A stretch of DNA of 45,314 nt, taken from assembly GCA_012517385.1 (NCBI GenBank), contig JAAYUZ010000051.1, positions 1-45,314 on the forward strand, written 5' to 3'. Position 1 is the first letter of the stretch. Each line of letters starts with the position of its first letter. Of the stretch, positions 34,132 to 42,334 are shown piece by piece. Source of the DNA: Treponema sp. (GTDB lineage Bacteria; Spirochaetota; Spirochaetia; Treponematales; Breznakiellaceae). The notes beneath the pieces are model-generated. The model saw only the letters and a program-made list of their open reading frames with translations. It searched no databases and had not been told where the DNA came from. A program made the position numbers and the translations under genes.

Positions 34132-35412
34132 CTATACAAAACGCAGGGCATTGGTTACTTCCAGTTTGCCAGCCCGTTTGGCTGGGGAACGGCTTGCATA
34201 GAGGGCTATGAGGATTCCGATAATCACCGCCACCACCATCTGGTCCGGATTCCATTCACCATAGAGGTTTCCCCCTACGGGAAGCCCCATATCAATATTC
34301 CCCATCATGGCATCCAGGGGCATACCCCAGAAGATAAAATAGGCGTCCAGCATGATGCCAAAGAGCAGGCCCGCCAGGGAGCCCACCAGGCCGATGAGGC
34401 CCCCTTCCAGGAGGAAGAGCCTCCGGATATCCTTCGCAGTAAGGCCAAAGGCCCGAAGCACCCCGATTTCGCGGATACGGCTGTACACACTCATGAGGAC
34501 CGTGTTGGCAATACCCACTCCGGCGATTATCATCATGATAAAAATGATCATCCCAGCCCCTTTTGATTTGGCCTTAGAGAGCTCCAGAAACTGGCGTCCA
34601 ATTTCGCCGAAACTTTTTGCAGACAGCTCCGGAAAATTGGCGTTTACCAAGGCGGCCACTTCATCCGAATCCTTCATGGCATCTTTAAGATTGACCCGTT
34701 TTTGCATCCGGACAACCAGTTCTGTTCTGAGCCCCTCCAGATCCAAAAAGGGTTCAGCAGCGGCAAAACTGATATAGGCATTCCCATTATTAATGGTAGG
34801 ATCCGGTGTATCCAGCAGGGCTGCCACAAGAAAATCCTGGGCGTTCTGCGCATCGTAACGGGTACGGGCAGACAGGGTTACCCAGGAACCAATCTGAAGC
34901 CCCAGTTCAGAGGCAAGTTTTTTGCCCAGCATGATTGCAGGTCCCTCGGTCTGGGCTGCCAAAGAATCGCCGGTCCGATAGTTTGCGAGAGAAAACACCT
35001 GGTCATCATCTTGAGGATTTATAGCAATAATCTGAACCGGCAGAGCATCCTGCCCATTGGAAAGCTGACCCACAAAACGGAGCCGTTCGGAAACCGCCAG
35101 CACCCGTTTATCCTGCATAAGAAAGGCCTTGACCGCGGCTACATCGGGAATACCGTAATCTAAGGGCATACTTTGGGCTTCCTCGTCATAGGCACGGGTC
35201 GTTATTTTTACCGACGAATCGGAAAGTTCCATCATATTTTCAAGGCCCATTCGGTCCATACCTTTCAGGATTGAATCCATACCGATATAGAGTCCGAGAC
35301 CAAAGGTCATGGTGATAACCGTGAGGGCGGTCCGTTTGCCGTGGCGCCATACATTACGCCATGCAATGGTAGCAAGGGTGGTCCAGGCGGTGCGTTCTTT
35401 CCGCTTTTTCAT
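34132..35412 (-). CDS. ABC transporter permease, FtsX/MacB type
   Basis: A 426-residue permease with the same four-helix plan: TM1 near 24-45 after WRNVWRHGKRTALTVI, a periplasmic domain with a MacB-like core (LGKKLASELGLQIGSWVTLSA), then TM2-TM4 starting in MIIFIMMIIAGVGIANTVLMSV and the coupling motif YSRIREIGVLRAFGLTAKDI. The ATG at 35412 follows the ATPase stop with one base between, and an AGGGGA lies 6 bases before it; the longer open frame to 35613 would overlap the ATPase gene and has no ribosome site. Partner of the permease at 32722-34116. Confidence 0.9.
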   Translation of the reverse strand: MKKRKERTAWTTLATIAWRNVWRHGKRTALTVITMTFGLGLYIGMDSILKGMDRMGLENMMELSDSSVKITTRAYDEEAQSMPLDYGIPDVAAVKAFLMQDKRVLAVSERLRFVGQLSNGQDALPVQIIAINPQDDDQVFSLANYRTGDSLAAQTEGPAIMLGKKLASELGLQIGSWVTLSARTRYDAQNAQDFLVAALLDTPDPTINNGNAYISFAAAEPFLDLEGLRTELVVRMQKRVNLKDAMKDSDEVAALVNANFPELSAKSFGEIGRQFLELSKAKSKGAGMIIFIMMIIAGVGIANTVLMSVYSRIREIGVLRAFGLTAKDIRRLFLLEGGLIGLVGSLAGLLFGIMLDAYFIFWGMPLDAMMGNIDMGLPVGGNLYGEWNPDQMVVAVIIGILIALYASRSPAKRAGKLEVTNALRFV

Positions 35413-35413
35413 A

Positions 35414-36109
35414 TTATTCCCCTTTTTTTTCATCACTATGAATAATCCCGTCCCGTATATTGATGACCCTTCGGGCGTTTCTTTGAACGAGGGCGTCGTG
35501 GGTGGAAAAAATAAAGGTGGCCTTGAGGGTTTTATTGATATTCCGCATAAGCTCCACAATTTCCTCGGCCATATGGGAATCCAGGTTGGCGGTAGGTTCA
35601 TCGGCAAGCACAATGTAGGGGTCCTTTACCAGGGCCCGGGCTATGGCAACCCGCTGTTCCTGGCCGCCAGAGAGCTCCCGGGGAAACCGATCACCCAGTC
35701 CAGCAAGCCCAACGGCAGCGAGGACGTCCTCTGCCTTCTGCCGAATTTCCGGCTTAGAGAGCCGCAGCTCAATAACCAGGGGCAGCTCCACGTTTTCCCG
35801 GACCGTCAGTACCGGAATAAGGTTGTAGGATTGGAAAATAAACGAAATATGCTGTTTCCGATAGGCTGACCGTTCATCCTCGCTCATCGCCCCCAGGGGA
35901 CTGCCATTATAACGAACCACTCCCGTAGTCGGCGTATCAAGACACCCGATAATATTAAGAAGGGTTGTCTTGCCGGACCCTGAGGGCCCCACAATGGCGG
36001 TAAATTCGCCCTTTTCAATAGAAAGGCTCACCCCATCGATGGCATGCACTTCCGATTCTCCCTTTTTATAAATTTTTGTAATACCTTCCAGTTCTAGAAT
36101 TGCCGACAT
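35414..36109 (-). CDS. ABC transporter ATP-binding protein, LolD/MacB type
   Basis: A 231-residue ATPase. Walker A is GPSGSGKT (41-48), the signature is LSGGQEQRVAIARAL, and Walker B is YIVLADEPTANLD, the form shared by LolD, MacB and FtsE. It drives the two FtsX-type permeases encoded downstream. AAGGAGG lies 6 bases before the ATG at 36109, and the regulator gene ends 15 bases upstream. Confidence 0.94.
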   Translation of the reverse strand: MSAILELEGITKIYKKGESEVHAIDGVSLSIEKGEFTAIVGPSGSGKTTLLNIIGCLDTPTTGVVRYNGSPLGAMSEDERSAYRKQHISFIFQSYNLIPVLTVRENVELPLVIELRLSKPEIRQKAEDVLAAVGLAGLGDRFPRELSGGQEQRVAIARALVKDPYIVLADEPTANLDSHMAEEIVELMRNINKTLKATFIFSTHDALVQRNARRVINIRDGIIHSDEKKGE

Positions 36110-36124
36110 AATAGCCTCCTTGTG

Positions 36125-37120
36125 CTACGACCTATTTTTAAGGGCCATGATAAGCTGCTCCATTTCATCAAGATAGGCTTGCAGAGCCGCTTCTCCCGCT
36201 TTCGTTAATGCCACATCGGTAAAGGGTTTGTTATCCACAAAGGATTTTTCGATCCGTACAAAGCCCGCATCTTCAAGATTTTTTAGTTGTATTGATAGAT
36301 TTCCCGCGGTAAAGCCAAGCTGGTCCCGCAGTTCCGTAAAGGCCGCCCTGAGGTTATCTGCAGAGGCGAGGTAGGTCAGGATCATAAGCCTGGACCGCTC
36401 GTGGATAACCTTGTCCAGCCGTGGGCCCTGGCCCGGTTTACTCATGGGAGGCCTTCCTGTCCTTGTGACCTTCCCAAAGTCCGAGGAGGCCGAATACAAA
36501 AAACCTAGGCTGGGGCTCAGGGCAAGCACCGCAAAGGGATAGGCCTGAACAAAGAAAAAGGAAAGACCGGCGCTCACGATGAGCCAATAACCCACCACAA
36601 GATAGGAGCGGCTTTTTATATATTCGCCCAACTGGTTCCAAATAATACCAACCATCAGAACCACAACAGAAATGACAAGCATAGCAAGCCCGGTTTGTAT
36701 TAGGTAGAGCGATACAAGCAGCGCACCAATGGCAGCTCCGATATAGACGTGCCTGAGGGGTAAGATAAAGAATTCCCGCATAAGAGAGAAAACCCCTGTA
36801 GGGCCAGAGAGTTCCCTGCTTGCCCTCGTAAGGCTGACGAGCTTAATAACACCGCCGCTCACGGTGGCAAAAGCAAAAAAGGCCCAGAGGAGGTAACGCA
36901 CCACAGATGGGATACGGTCATAAGCGCCGTAATACACAATAAAGCCCTGGAATAAGCCAAAGACAAAAAGCATGGCTCCTCCATAATAGGCGCTCATGAG
37001 ACCAAAGTATTTTGGCAGCAGTATCTGCCTGATAACATGGTCATGCCGATGGAGGGCAGTCTTTATTGCCCGGATGTCCTTAAGAATATGTTCCAGATCC
37101 GGCATCTCATTTATATCCAT
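36125..37120 (-). CDS. Membrane protein fused to a winged-helix regulator (HTH_34-like)
   Basis: A 331-residue protein made of two parts. Residues 1-225 have about six hydrophobic segments in pairs (for example LFVFGLFQGFIVYYG, AAIGALLVSLYLIQTG). Residues 226-331 are a MarR/PadR-like winged helix of the HTH_34 kind: LDKVIHERSRLMILTYLAS, FTELRDQLGFTAGNLSIQLKNLEDAGFV, then a wing and dimer helix. In other bacteria these are usually two adjacent genes; here they are one frame. An internal ATG at codon 226 (36443-36445) has an AGGAAGG 7 bases before it, so a separate soluble regulator could also be made. It is the first gene of the exporter operon and probably controls it from the operator-like sites at 37196-37219. 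Confidence 0.82.
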   Translation of the reverse strand: MDINEMPDLEHILKDIRAIKTALHRHDHVIRQILLPKYFGLMSAYYGGAMLFVFGLFQGFIVYYGAYDRIPSVVRYLLWAFFAFATVSGGVIKLVSLTRASRELSGPTGVFSLMREFFILPLRHVYIGAAIGALLVSLYLIQTGLAMLVISVVVLMVGIIWNQLGEYIKSRSYLVVGYWLIVSAGLSFFFVQAYPFAVLALSPSLGFLYSASSDFGKVTRTGRPPMSKPGQGPRLDKVIHERSRLMILTYLASADNLRAAFTELRDQLGFTAGNLSIQLKNLEDAGFVRIEKSFVDNKPFTDVALTKAGEAALQAYLDEMEQLIMALKNRS

Positions 37121-37146
37121 AATAACGACTCCTTATACGGCGAAAT

Positions 37147-37187
37147 GAGCCACTTTCAAAAGTTTGCTGCTTTTGAAAACGCCTCAA
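37147..37187. repeat. Diverged copy of the structured repeat dyad
   Basis: GAGCCACTTTCAAAAG (37147-37162) pairs with CTTTTGAAAACGCCTC around 7 bases; 13 of 16 stem positions pair. The sequence matches the GAGGCTCTTTCAAAA end of the 154-bp element. It lies in the leader of the exporter operon rather than after a gene. Confidence 0.6.
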
Positions 37188-37195
37188 TCACTTTC

Positions 37196-37231
37196 ATAAA
37201 CTAGTTTATATTATAAACTATAATACGTCAA
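37196..37231 (-). promoter_or_regulatory. Promoter and operator-like half-sites before the exporter operon
   Basis: Three 7-bp half-sites lie close together: ATAAACT (37196-37202), its inverse AGTTTAT (37203-37209), and ATAAACT (37213-37219). The first two make a perfect 14-bp palindrome, and the last two a perfect palindrome around ATT. On the minus strand TTGACG (37231-37226) is followed at 15 bases by TATAAA (37210-37205), a possible promoter that the sites would block. Autoregulation by the winged-helix protein is the simplest reading. Confidence 0.6.
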
Positions 37232-37519
37232 GAAGGGAAAAATAGTGGTGAAGGATATAAATACCCGTTTACGGCCTCCTGTGTATGTATCTGAGCGTTA
37301 TTTATTGCCTGTAGAAGAGAAACAAGCTGCACCAAAACAGCGCTGTTTATGCCGGTCATTCTTGAAAATCTACTTGCTCAATAAGCTGCCTAATGTCTTG
37401 GGACATACCATGTCTGTTTACTTACCATAATTGGACACCAGCTAATATCAATACAGGCAATTCTATGCTATAATGATAAAAACCATATTAAAAAAATCAC
37501 TAATTATGGAGAACAGAAA
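37232..37519. other. Non-coding stretch before hsdM
   Basis: No convincing gene. A 61-codon open frame (37245-37430) has no ribosome site and no recognisable family. TATAAT at 37469-37474 could be the -10 of the hsdM operon but has no good -35 at 17 bases. GGAGAA lies just before the hsdM ATG. This is the boundary between the chromosomal operon on the left and the defence block on the right. Confidence 0.5.
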
Positions 37520-39064
37520 ATGCCCAAAACCAAAGAAAACAACAACATCGAACCCCTCGAAAAACAACTCTGGAAAGCCGCCGACAAGCTCCGCAAAAAT
37601 ATTGACGCCGCCGAATACAAGCATGTCGTGCTGGGCTTAATATTCCTGAAATACATCTCCGACGCTTTTGAGGAACTCCACGCGAAACTCAAAAGCGGCC
37701 AGGGCGAATATGCCGGCGCTGACCCGGAAGATAAGGACGAGTACAAAGCCGAAAATGTTTTTTTTGTCCCCGAAAAAGCCCGCTGGTCATACCTGCAGTC
37801 GAGGGCAAAACAGCCCACCATTGGCAAAGAAATAGACGAGGCGATGGACGCCATCGAAAAGGAAAACCCCTCCCTCAAAGATGTGCTGCCCAAAGTCTAT
37901 GCCCGCGGGAACCTGGACCCCACCAGCCTGGGGGGCCTCATTGACCTTATATCCAACATCGCCCTGGGCGAAGCCAAAGCCCGCAGCGCCGACATTTTAG
38001 GCCATGTGTTTGAGTACTTCCTCGGCGAGTTCGCCCTGGCGGAAGGCAAAAAAGGCGGACAATTCTATACCCCGCGCTGTGTGGTTGAGCTCCTCGTCGA
38101 AATGCTCGAACCTTATAAAGGCCGCGTCTTTGACCCTTGCTGTGGCTCGGGCGGTATGTTCGTGCAGTCCGAAAAATTTGTGCAAAGCCATCAGGGCAAA
38201 ATCAACGACATTTCCATTTACGGCCAGGAAAGCAACCAGACCACCTGGCGACTGTGCAAAATGAACCTGGCCATCCGCGGTATTGATAGCTCGCAGGTCA
38301 AGTGGAACAGCGAAGGCTCGTTCCTCAACGATGCCCACAAGGACCTGAAAGCCGATTTTGTCATTGCCAACCCGCCGTTTAACGACAGTGATTGGGGCGG
38401 TGACCTGCTCCGCACCGACGGCCGCTGGAAATACGGCGCCCCTCCCGCGGGCAACGCCAACTACGCCTGGATCCAGCACTTTATCTATCACTTAAGCCCC
38501 TCCGGTATCGCGGGCTTTGTGCTGGCCAAAGGCTCGCTTACCTCCAAAACATCCGGCGAAGGTGAAATCCGCAAAGCTCTTATCGAAGCGCGGCTTGTGG
38601 ATTGTATTGTGAACCTGCCCGCCAAACTCTTTTTGAACACCCAAATCCCCGCATGCCTCTGGTTTTTGTCCCGTAATAAGGCTAACGGCGGCTACCGCAA
38701 CCGCACCGATGAAATCCTTTTCATCGACGCCCGCAACATGGGCCAACTCATTAACCGCCGAACCCGCGTACTCACCACCGAGGATATCCAAAAAATCGCC
38801 CGCACCTATCACGAATGGCGAAACCCCAACGGAAAATACGAGGACATCAAAGGCTTTTGCAATTCCGCCTCCATTGAACGGGTGCGCGAACTCGACTATG
38901 TGCTCACTCCCGGCCGCTATGTGGGCCTGCCCGACGAAGAAGACGACTTCGACTTCAACGAGCGATTTACACAACTCAAAAAAGAGTTCGAGGCGCAACT
39001 GGAAGAAGAACAACGACTGAATCAGGCGATCATTGAAAATCTGAAAAGGCTGAAACTAGAATGA
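37520..39064 (+). CDS. hsdM: Type I restriction-modification DNA methyltransferase subunit HsdM
   Basis: A 514-residue N6-adenine methyltransferase. The HsdM N-terminal domain (about 10-150: [41 protein letters not shown]) is followed by the catalytic domain with [16 protein letters not shown], the SAM-binding motif [15 protein letters not shown] (D205) and motif IV ANPPFN (N284-F287). It methylates adenines in the site chosen by HsdS. It is the first gene of the block, with GGAGAA before the ATG. Its GC-rich, C-ending codons differ clearly from the AT-rich genes at the other end of the block, a sign of separate origin. The ORF6N gene overlaps its stop by 4 bases. Confidence 0.95.
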   Translation: MPKTKENNNIEPLEKQLWKAADKLRKNIDAAEYKHVVLGLIFLKYISDAFEELHAKLKSGQGEYAGADPEDKDEYKAENVFFVPEKARWSYLQSRAKQPTIGKEIDEAMDAIEKENPSLKDVLPKVYARGNLDPTSLGGLIDLISNIALGEAKARSADILGHVFEYFLGEFALAEGKKGGQFYTPRCVVELLVEMLEPYKGRVFDPCCGSGGMFVQSEKFVQSHQGKINDISIYGQESNQTTWRLCKMNLAIRGIDSSQVKWNSEGSFLNDAHKDLKADFVIANPPFNDSDWGGDLLRTDGRWKYGAPPAGNANYAWIQHFIYHLSPSGIAGFVLAKGSLTSKTSGEGEIRKALIEARLVDCIVNLPAKLFLNTQIPACLWFLSRNKANGGYRNRTDEILFIDARNMGQLINRRTRVLTTEDIQKIARTYHEWRNPNGKYEDIKGFCNSASIERVRELDYVLTPGRYVGLPDEEDDFDFNERFTQLKKEFEAQLEEEQRLNQAIIENLKRLKLE

Positions 39065-39948
39065 GCACCGACCTTGTTAAAATAGATGATATCCAAAAAC
39101 GGATTTATTCTATACGGAATGTTCAAGTGATGTTGGATGAGGATCTATCTGTTTTATATGGTGTGGAAACCAGGGTGCTGAATCAGGCTGTAAAAAGAAA
39201 CATCGAACGCTTTCCACCCGAATTTATGTTTCAACTGACCAAAGAGGATATGGAAAACTTGAGATCACAGTTTGTGACCTCAAGTTGGGGTGGAAGACGA
39301 TACCTTCCTTTTGCCTTTACAGAACAAGGTGTAGCTATGTTATCGGCTGTTTTAAGGAGTGAAACAGCCATTCAAGTTAGCATTCAAATTATGAATGCAT
39401 TTGTTGCTATGCGGCGTTTTCTGCAAACAAACGCACAAATATTTCAACGCCTCGACAGCCTGGAATTAAAGCAGATTGAAACAGACCAAAAGGTGGATAC
39501 CATTTTAAACGCTATTGAACAAAAAACAGTAATCCCCAAACAAGGTATTTTTTATGATGGACAGATTTTTGATGCATGGAATTTTATAAGCAATCTCATT
39601 AGATCTGCTAAAAAATCAATCATTTTGATCGATAATTATATCGATGATACGGTGCTCTCTCTTTTTGCCAAGCGAAGCAAAGGAGTTACGGTTACACTAT
39701 TGACCAAAAATCCAAGCCAGCAACTCAAAACAGATGTACAAAAATTCAACGCCCAATATGAACCCATTATACTCAAAGATTTTTCTGCGGCACATGATCG
39801 GTTTTTAATTATTGATGAAACCGATCTGTACCATATCGGCGCTTCGCTCAAAGACTTGGGGAAAAAATGGTTTGCCTTCTCGAAAATGGACATGCAGGTC
39901 GTGGCGATCCTGGAAAACCTCAACAAGGTAAAACTGGGAGATAGCTAA
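39061..39948 (+). CDS. ORF6N-domain protein with PLD-like C-terminal domain
   Basis: A 295-residue protein. The N-terminal ORF6N/KilA-type DNA-binding domain (about 5-100) is clear: [54 protein letters not shown] and [21 protein letters not shown] short coiled coil ([24 protein letters not shown]) links to a C-terminal domain of phospholipase D type, with a single [23 protein letters not shown] motif. Such proteins are often embedded in type I RM operons and phages; their job is unknown, possibly DNA binding or nuclease activity. The ATG overlaps the hsdM stop (ATGA). Composition is more AT-rich than hsdM. Confidence 0.85.
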   Translation: MSTDLVKIDDIQKRIYSIRNVQVMLDEDLSVLYGVETRVLNQAVKRNIERFPPEFMFQLTKEDMENLRSQFVTSSWGGRRYLPFAFTEQGVAMLSAVLRSETAIQVSIQIMNAFVAMRRFLQTNAQIFQRLDSLELKQIETDQKVDTILNAIEQKTVIPKQGIFYDGQIFDAWNFISNLIRSAKKSIILIDNYIDDTVLSLFAKRSKGVTVTLLTKNPSQQLKTDVQKFNAQYEPIILKDFSAAHDRFLIIDETDLYHIGASLKDLGKKWFAFSKMDMQVVAILENLNKVKLGDS

Positions 39949-39974
39949 TGAATCACGAACAACCCGCGCCGCCC

Positions 39975-40013
39975 CTTGTTGACATTGACAACAAGGTATT
40001 TACGAATTATATT
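39975..40013 (+). promoter_or_regulatory. Internal promoter with dyad before the Abi_2 gene
   Basis: TTGACA (39985-39990), 17-bp spacer, TATATT (40008-40013): a near-consensus promoter inside the hsd operon. An inverted repeat, CTTGTTG (39975-39981) and CAACAAG (39989-39995), overlaps the -35 box and could be an operator. It lies 85 bases before the ATG at 40098. Confidence 0.65.
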
Positions 40014-40097
40014 ATTCTTAATAAGACTCGCCACGGGATATCTTCGGATACCGCACCAGGGCGGGTTGTTTTTTATACCCTGGGCCATGGGGGCATC

Positions 40098-40976
40098 ATG
40101 GCTGAAAAAATCTCCTTTTCAAAGCCAAGCCGTTCACCACAGCAACAAGTGGCTCTCATAGAAAGCCGTGGTGTACAAGTCTATGATCGGGAAGAAGCCG
40201 AACATTTCCTGCGCTACCATAACTACTATCAAATCAGCGGTTATGTTTATTATTTCGAAGTAAAAGGCCCATCGAGAACCCATCGGTTAGCCCAGCCGAT
40301 TTCATTCAGCGATTTAATATCTCTTGTTTGCTTTGACCAGGAGCTTCGATTCATCTTTTTTAAGTTGACTACCGAAATAGAAATAGCCCTGCGCTGTTCT
40401 GTGGCTTATAGACTCTCCCAGGCCTATGGACCGTTTTGTTTTGAAAATCCAGACATTTTTCGTTATCCTGAACAAGCCCAACCATTCAAGGAAATACTTT
40501 TAAAAGCCCTCGCGGCTCATGACAAAGAACCCTTTGTTGCGCATTTTACCCGAACTTACCAGGAACCCATTCCCCCCGCCTGGGTTATGGTAGAACTGAT
40601 TACCCTAGGAAACATTTCCTGGCTTTATAGTCAACTGCGAACGGATCTTCAAAAAACCATTGCGAAAGACTTTTCGGTTGACCATATGATTCTCGTCTCC
40701 TGGCTCAAAGCCCTCACCGAATTACGGAACACCTGCGCCCATCACATGCGGCTCTGGAATAAAGTCTTTGTGAACTATCCGAAAATCCGTAAAGCAGACG
40801 AATCCTTCCCTATTATACCGGACCAGAAAAACCGCCTGGGAAGTTTCCTTCCCATGATATTTCACCTAATGCGTATTTTGCATAAAAACCAGGTCTGCCA
40901 AACGGACTTACTCCAATTTCTGCGTTCACAACCCTTAATAAAACCCAAAGATATGGGCCTCTCCAAATGGCCTTGA
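40098..40976 (+). CDS. Abi_2-family (AbiD/AbiF) abortive-infection protein, HEPN type
   Basis: A 292-residue Abi_2 protein. Family landmarks: KPSRSPQQQVALIESRGVQVYDREEAEHFLRYHNYYQISGYVYYF at the N-terminus, FSDLISLVCFDQELRFIFFKLTTEIEIALRCSVAYRLSQ, and near residue 210 the HEPN-type RNase motif RNTCAHHMRLWN (RNxxxH). Such proteins stop growth after phage entry, probably by cutting RNA. The ATG at 40098 is preferred over one at 39948 (touching the ORF6N stop) because the family sequence starts there and a good promoter lies between the two; the longer form would add 50 residues that do not look like the family. It has no partner toxin gene. Confidence 0.85.
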   Translation: MAEKISFSKPSRSPQQQVALIESRGVQVYDREEAEHFLRYHNYYQISGYVYYFEVKGPSRTHRLAQPISFSDLISLVCFDQELRFIFFKLTTEIEIALRCSVAYRLSQAYGPFCFENPDIFRYPEQAQPFKEILLKALAAHDKEPFVAHFTRTYQEPIPPAWVMVELITLGNISWLYSQLRTDLQKTIAKDFSVDHMILVSWLKALTELRNTCAHHMRLWNKVFVNYPKIRKADESFPIIPDQKNRLGSFLPMIFHLMRILHKNQVCQTDLLQFLRSQPLIKPKDMGLSKWP

Positions 40977-41025
40977 AAGAGGATCGACCATGAATGCTTA
41001 TGTAAAGTTATGGAAAAGTTTTAAA

Positions 41026-41114
41026 GGGGGAAGTCTCCCCCTCGCGCAAGCCTCCTCGGTCGCCAGGCTCCCTGCGGGGTCTTGCGCTACCCCCTCTGCG
41101 GGGGACACCCCCGC
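41026..41114 (+). other. Structured RNA-like leader between Abi_2 and hsdS genes
   Basis: Very GC-rich with nested inverted repeats: GGGGGA/TCCCCC (41026-41031 with 41036-41041), GCGCAAG/CTTGCGC (41044-41050 with 41081-41087) enclosing AGCCT/AGGCT (41049-41053 with 41065-41069), and GCGGGGG/CCCCCGC (41098-41104 with 41108-41114, loop ACA). It fills the 174-bp gap, and the hsdS ATG follows 36 bases later. A regulatory leader, a recombination site or a mobile-element remnant are all possible. Confidence 0.6.
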
Positions 41115-41150
41115 AACGCCCCCGTTCCGCTTATTTCTGGGGGTGCGGCC

Positions 41151-42332
41151 ATGAAGGGATGGAGGGAGTATAGGCTTGAGCAGTTTGCAATTTTGGTGAA
41201 AGATATCTACAAGCCAAACGGAAAAGACGAACAAAAATATATTGGACTAGAACATATTGAACAAGAAACATTACGTTTAAATTCAGTAGGGAATTCAACT
41301 GATGTCATTAGCAATAAATTTCTATTTCAAGCAAATGATATTCTGTTTGGAAAACTTCGTCCTTATTTTCGAAAGGTAATTAAACCTAAATTTTCAGGTA
41401 TTTGCTCAACAGACATATGGGTTTTTAGGGCTAAAGAAGGGTTTTCACAAGATTTCTTATTTTACTTCTTAGCGAACTGGGATTTTGTAAATACAGCAAG
41501 TAGTGGTGAAGGTGGTACAAGAATGCCTCGTGCTGATTGGAAGTTTCTTAGCAAAACCAAATGGTTACTCCCCCCACTCCCCGAACAAAAGGCCATCGCC
41601 GCCGTGCTCTCCAGCCTCGACGACAAAATAGACCTCTTGCACCGCCAAAACAAAACCCTCGAAGCCATGGCCGAGACGCTGTTTCGGCAGTGGTTCGTGG
41701 AACCCTGCAAAAACGGCTTGCCGGAGGGGTGGGAGGAGAAAAGCTTGGAAGAATGTGTAAACATAGGTATTGGGCGTACTCCTCCAAGGCAAGAATATCA
41801 ATGGTTTACTGAAGATCCCAAAGGTATTAAATGGATATCAATAAAAGATTTAGGCAATAATGGTGTTTATATATTTGATACAGATGAAAATTTAACACAT
41901 GAAGCAGTAGAAAAATTCAATATTCCTATCATACCCAAAGATACAGTTGTTCTCAGTTTCAAAATGACTATTGGACGAGTTGGAATAACAAGCGAAGACA
42001 TGGTTTCAAACGAAGCAATTGCGCATTTTAAATTTAATCAAAAAACACCTTTTTCATTAGAATATCTGTATTTATTCCTAAAGCTTTATCAATACGATAC
42101 ATTGGGAAGTACTTCATCAATAGTAACAGCAATTAATTCTAATATGATTAAACAAATCACAATACTGATACCAGAAAACACAATAATGGATCGCTTCAAT
42201 CATTTTGTAGCACCATTATTTAAAAAAATACGAGAAAATCAAATTCAAATCTACACCCTAGAAAAACTCCGCGACCTGTTGTTGCCCAAACTAATGAGCG
42301 GTGAGGTGAGAGTGGAATATAATGGAGATTAA
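41151..42332 (+). CDS. hsdS: Type I restriction-modification specificity subunit HsdS
   Basis: A 393-residue HsdS with two target-recognition domains and two conserved helices. TRD1 is about 1-140, the central conserved helix about 140-185 (PPLPEQKAIAAVLSSLDDKIDLLHRQNKTLEAM), TRD2 about 190-350, and the C-terminal conserved helix about 365-390 (YTLEKLRDLLLPKLMSGE). Each TRD reads half of a split target site. The TRDs are AT-rich while the central helix (41570-41710) is GC-rich with hsdM-like codons, the mosaic expected from TRD exchange. The ATG at 41151 is chosen since the upstream extension (to 41082) translates the hairpin-rich leader. It works with HsdM; no HsdR gene is inside the window. 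Confidence 0.93.
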   Translation: MKGWREYRLEQFAILVKDIYKPNGKDEQKYIGLEHIEQETLRLNSVGNSTDVISNKFLFQANDILFGKLRPYFRKVIKPKFSGICSTDIWVFRAKEGFSQDFLFYFLANWDFVNTASSGEGGTRMPRADWKFLSKTKWLLPPLPEQKAIAAVLSSLDDKIDLLHRQNKTLEAMAETLFRQWFVEPCKNGLPEGWEEKSLEECVNIGIGRTPPRQEYQWFTEDPKGIKWISIKDLGNNGVYIFDTDENLTHEAVEKFNIPIIPKDTVVLSFKMTIGRVGITSEDMVSNEAIAHFKFNQKTPFSLEYLYLFLKLYQYDTLGSTSSIVTAINSNMIKQITILIPENTIMDRFNHFVAPLFKKIRENQIQIYTLEKLRDLLLPKLMSGEVRVEYNGD

Positions 42333-42334
42333 AA

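Noticed and set aside
35413-35613. N-terminal extension of the FtsX-type permease
   Set aside because: Overlaps the ATPase gene in another frame and has no ribosome site; the ATG at 35412 has one.
37245-37430. A 61-codon open frame before hsdM
   Set aside because: No ribosome site, no recognisable domain; may be a gene or IS remnant but cannot be supported.
41026-41114. Integron attC site or riboswitch
   Set aside because: No GTTRRRY-type core pair and no integrase; no known riboswitch core motif could be recognised. Kept only as a structured segment.
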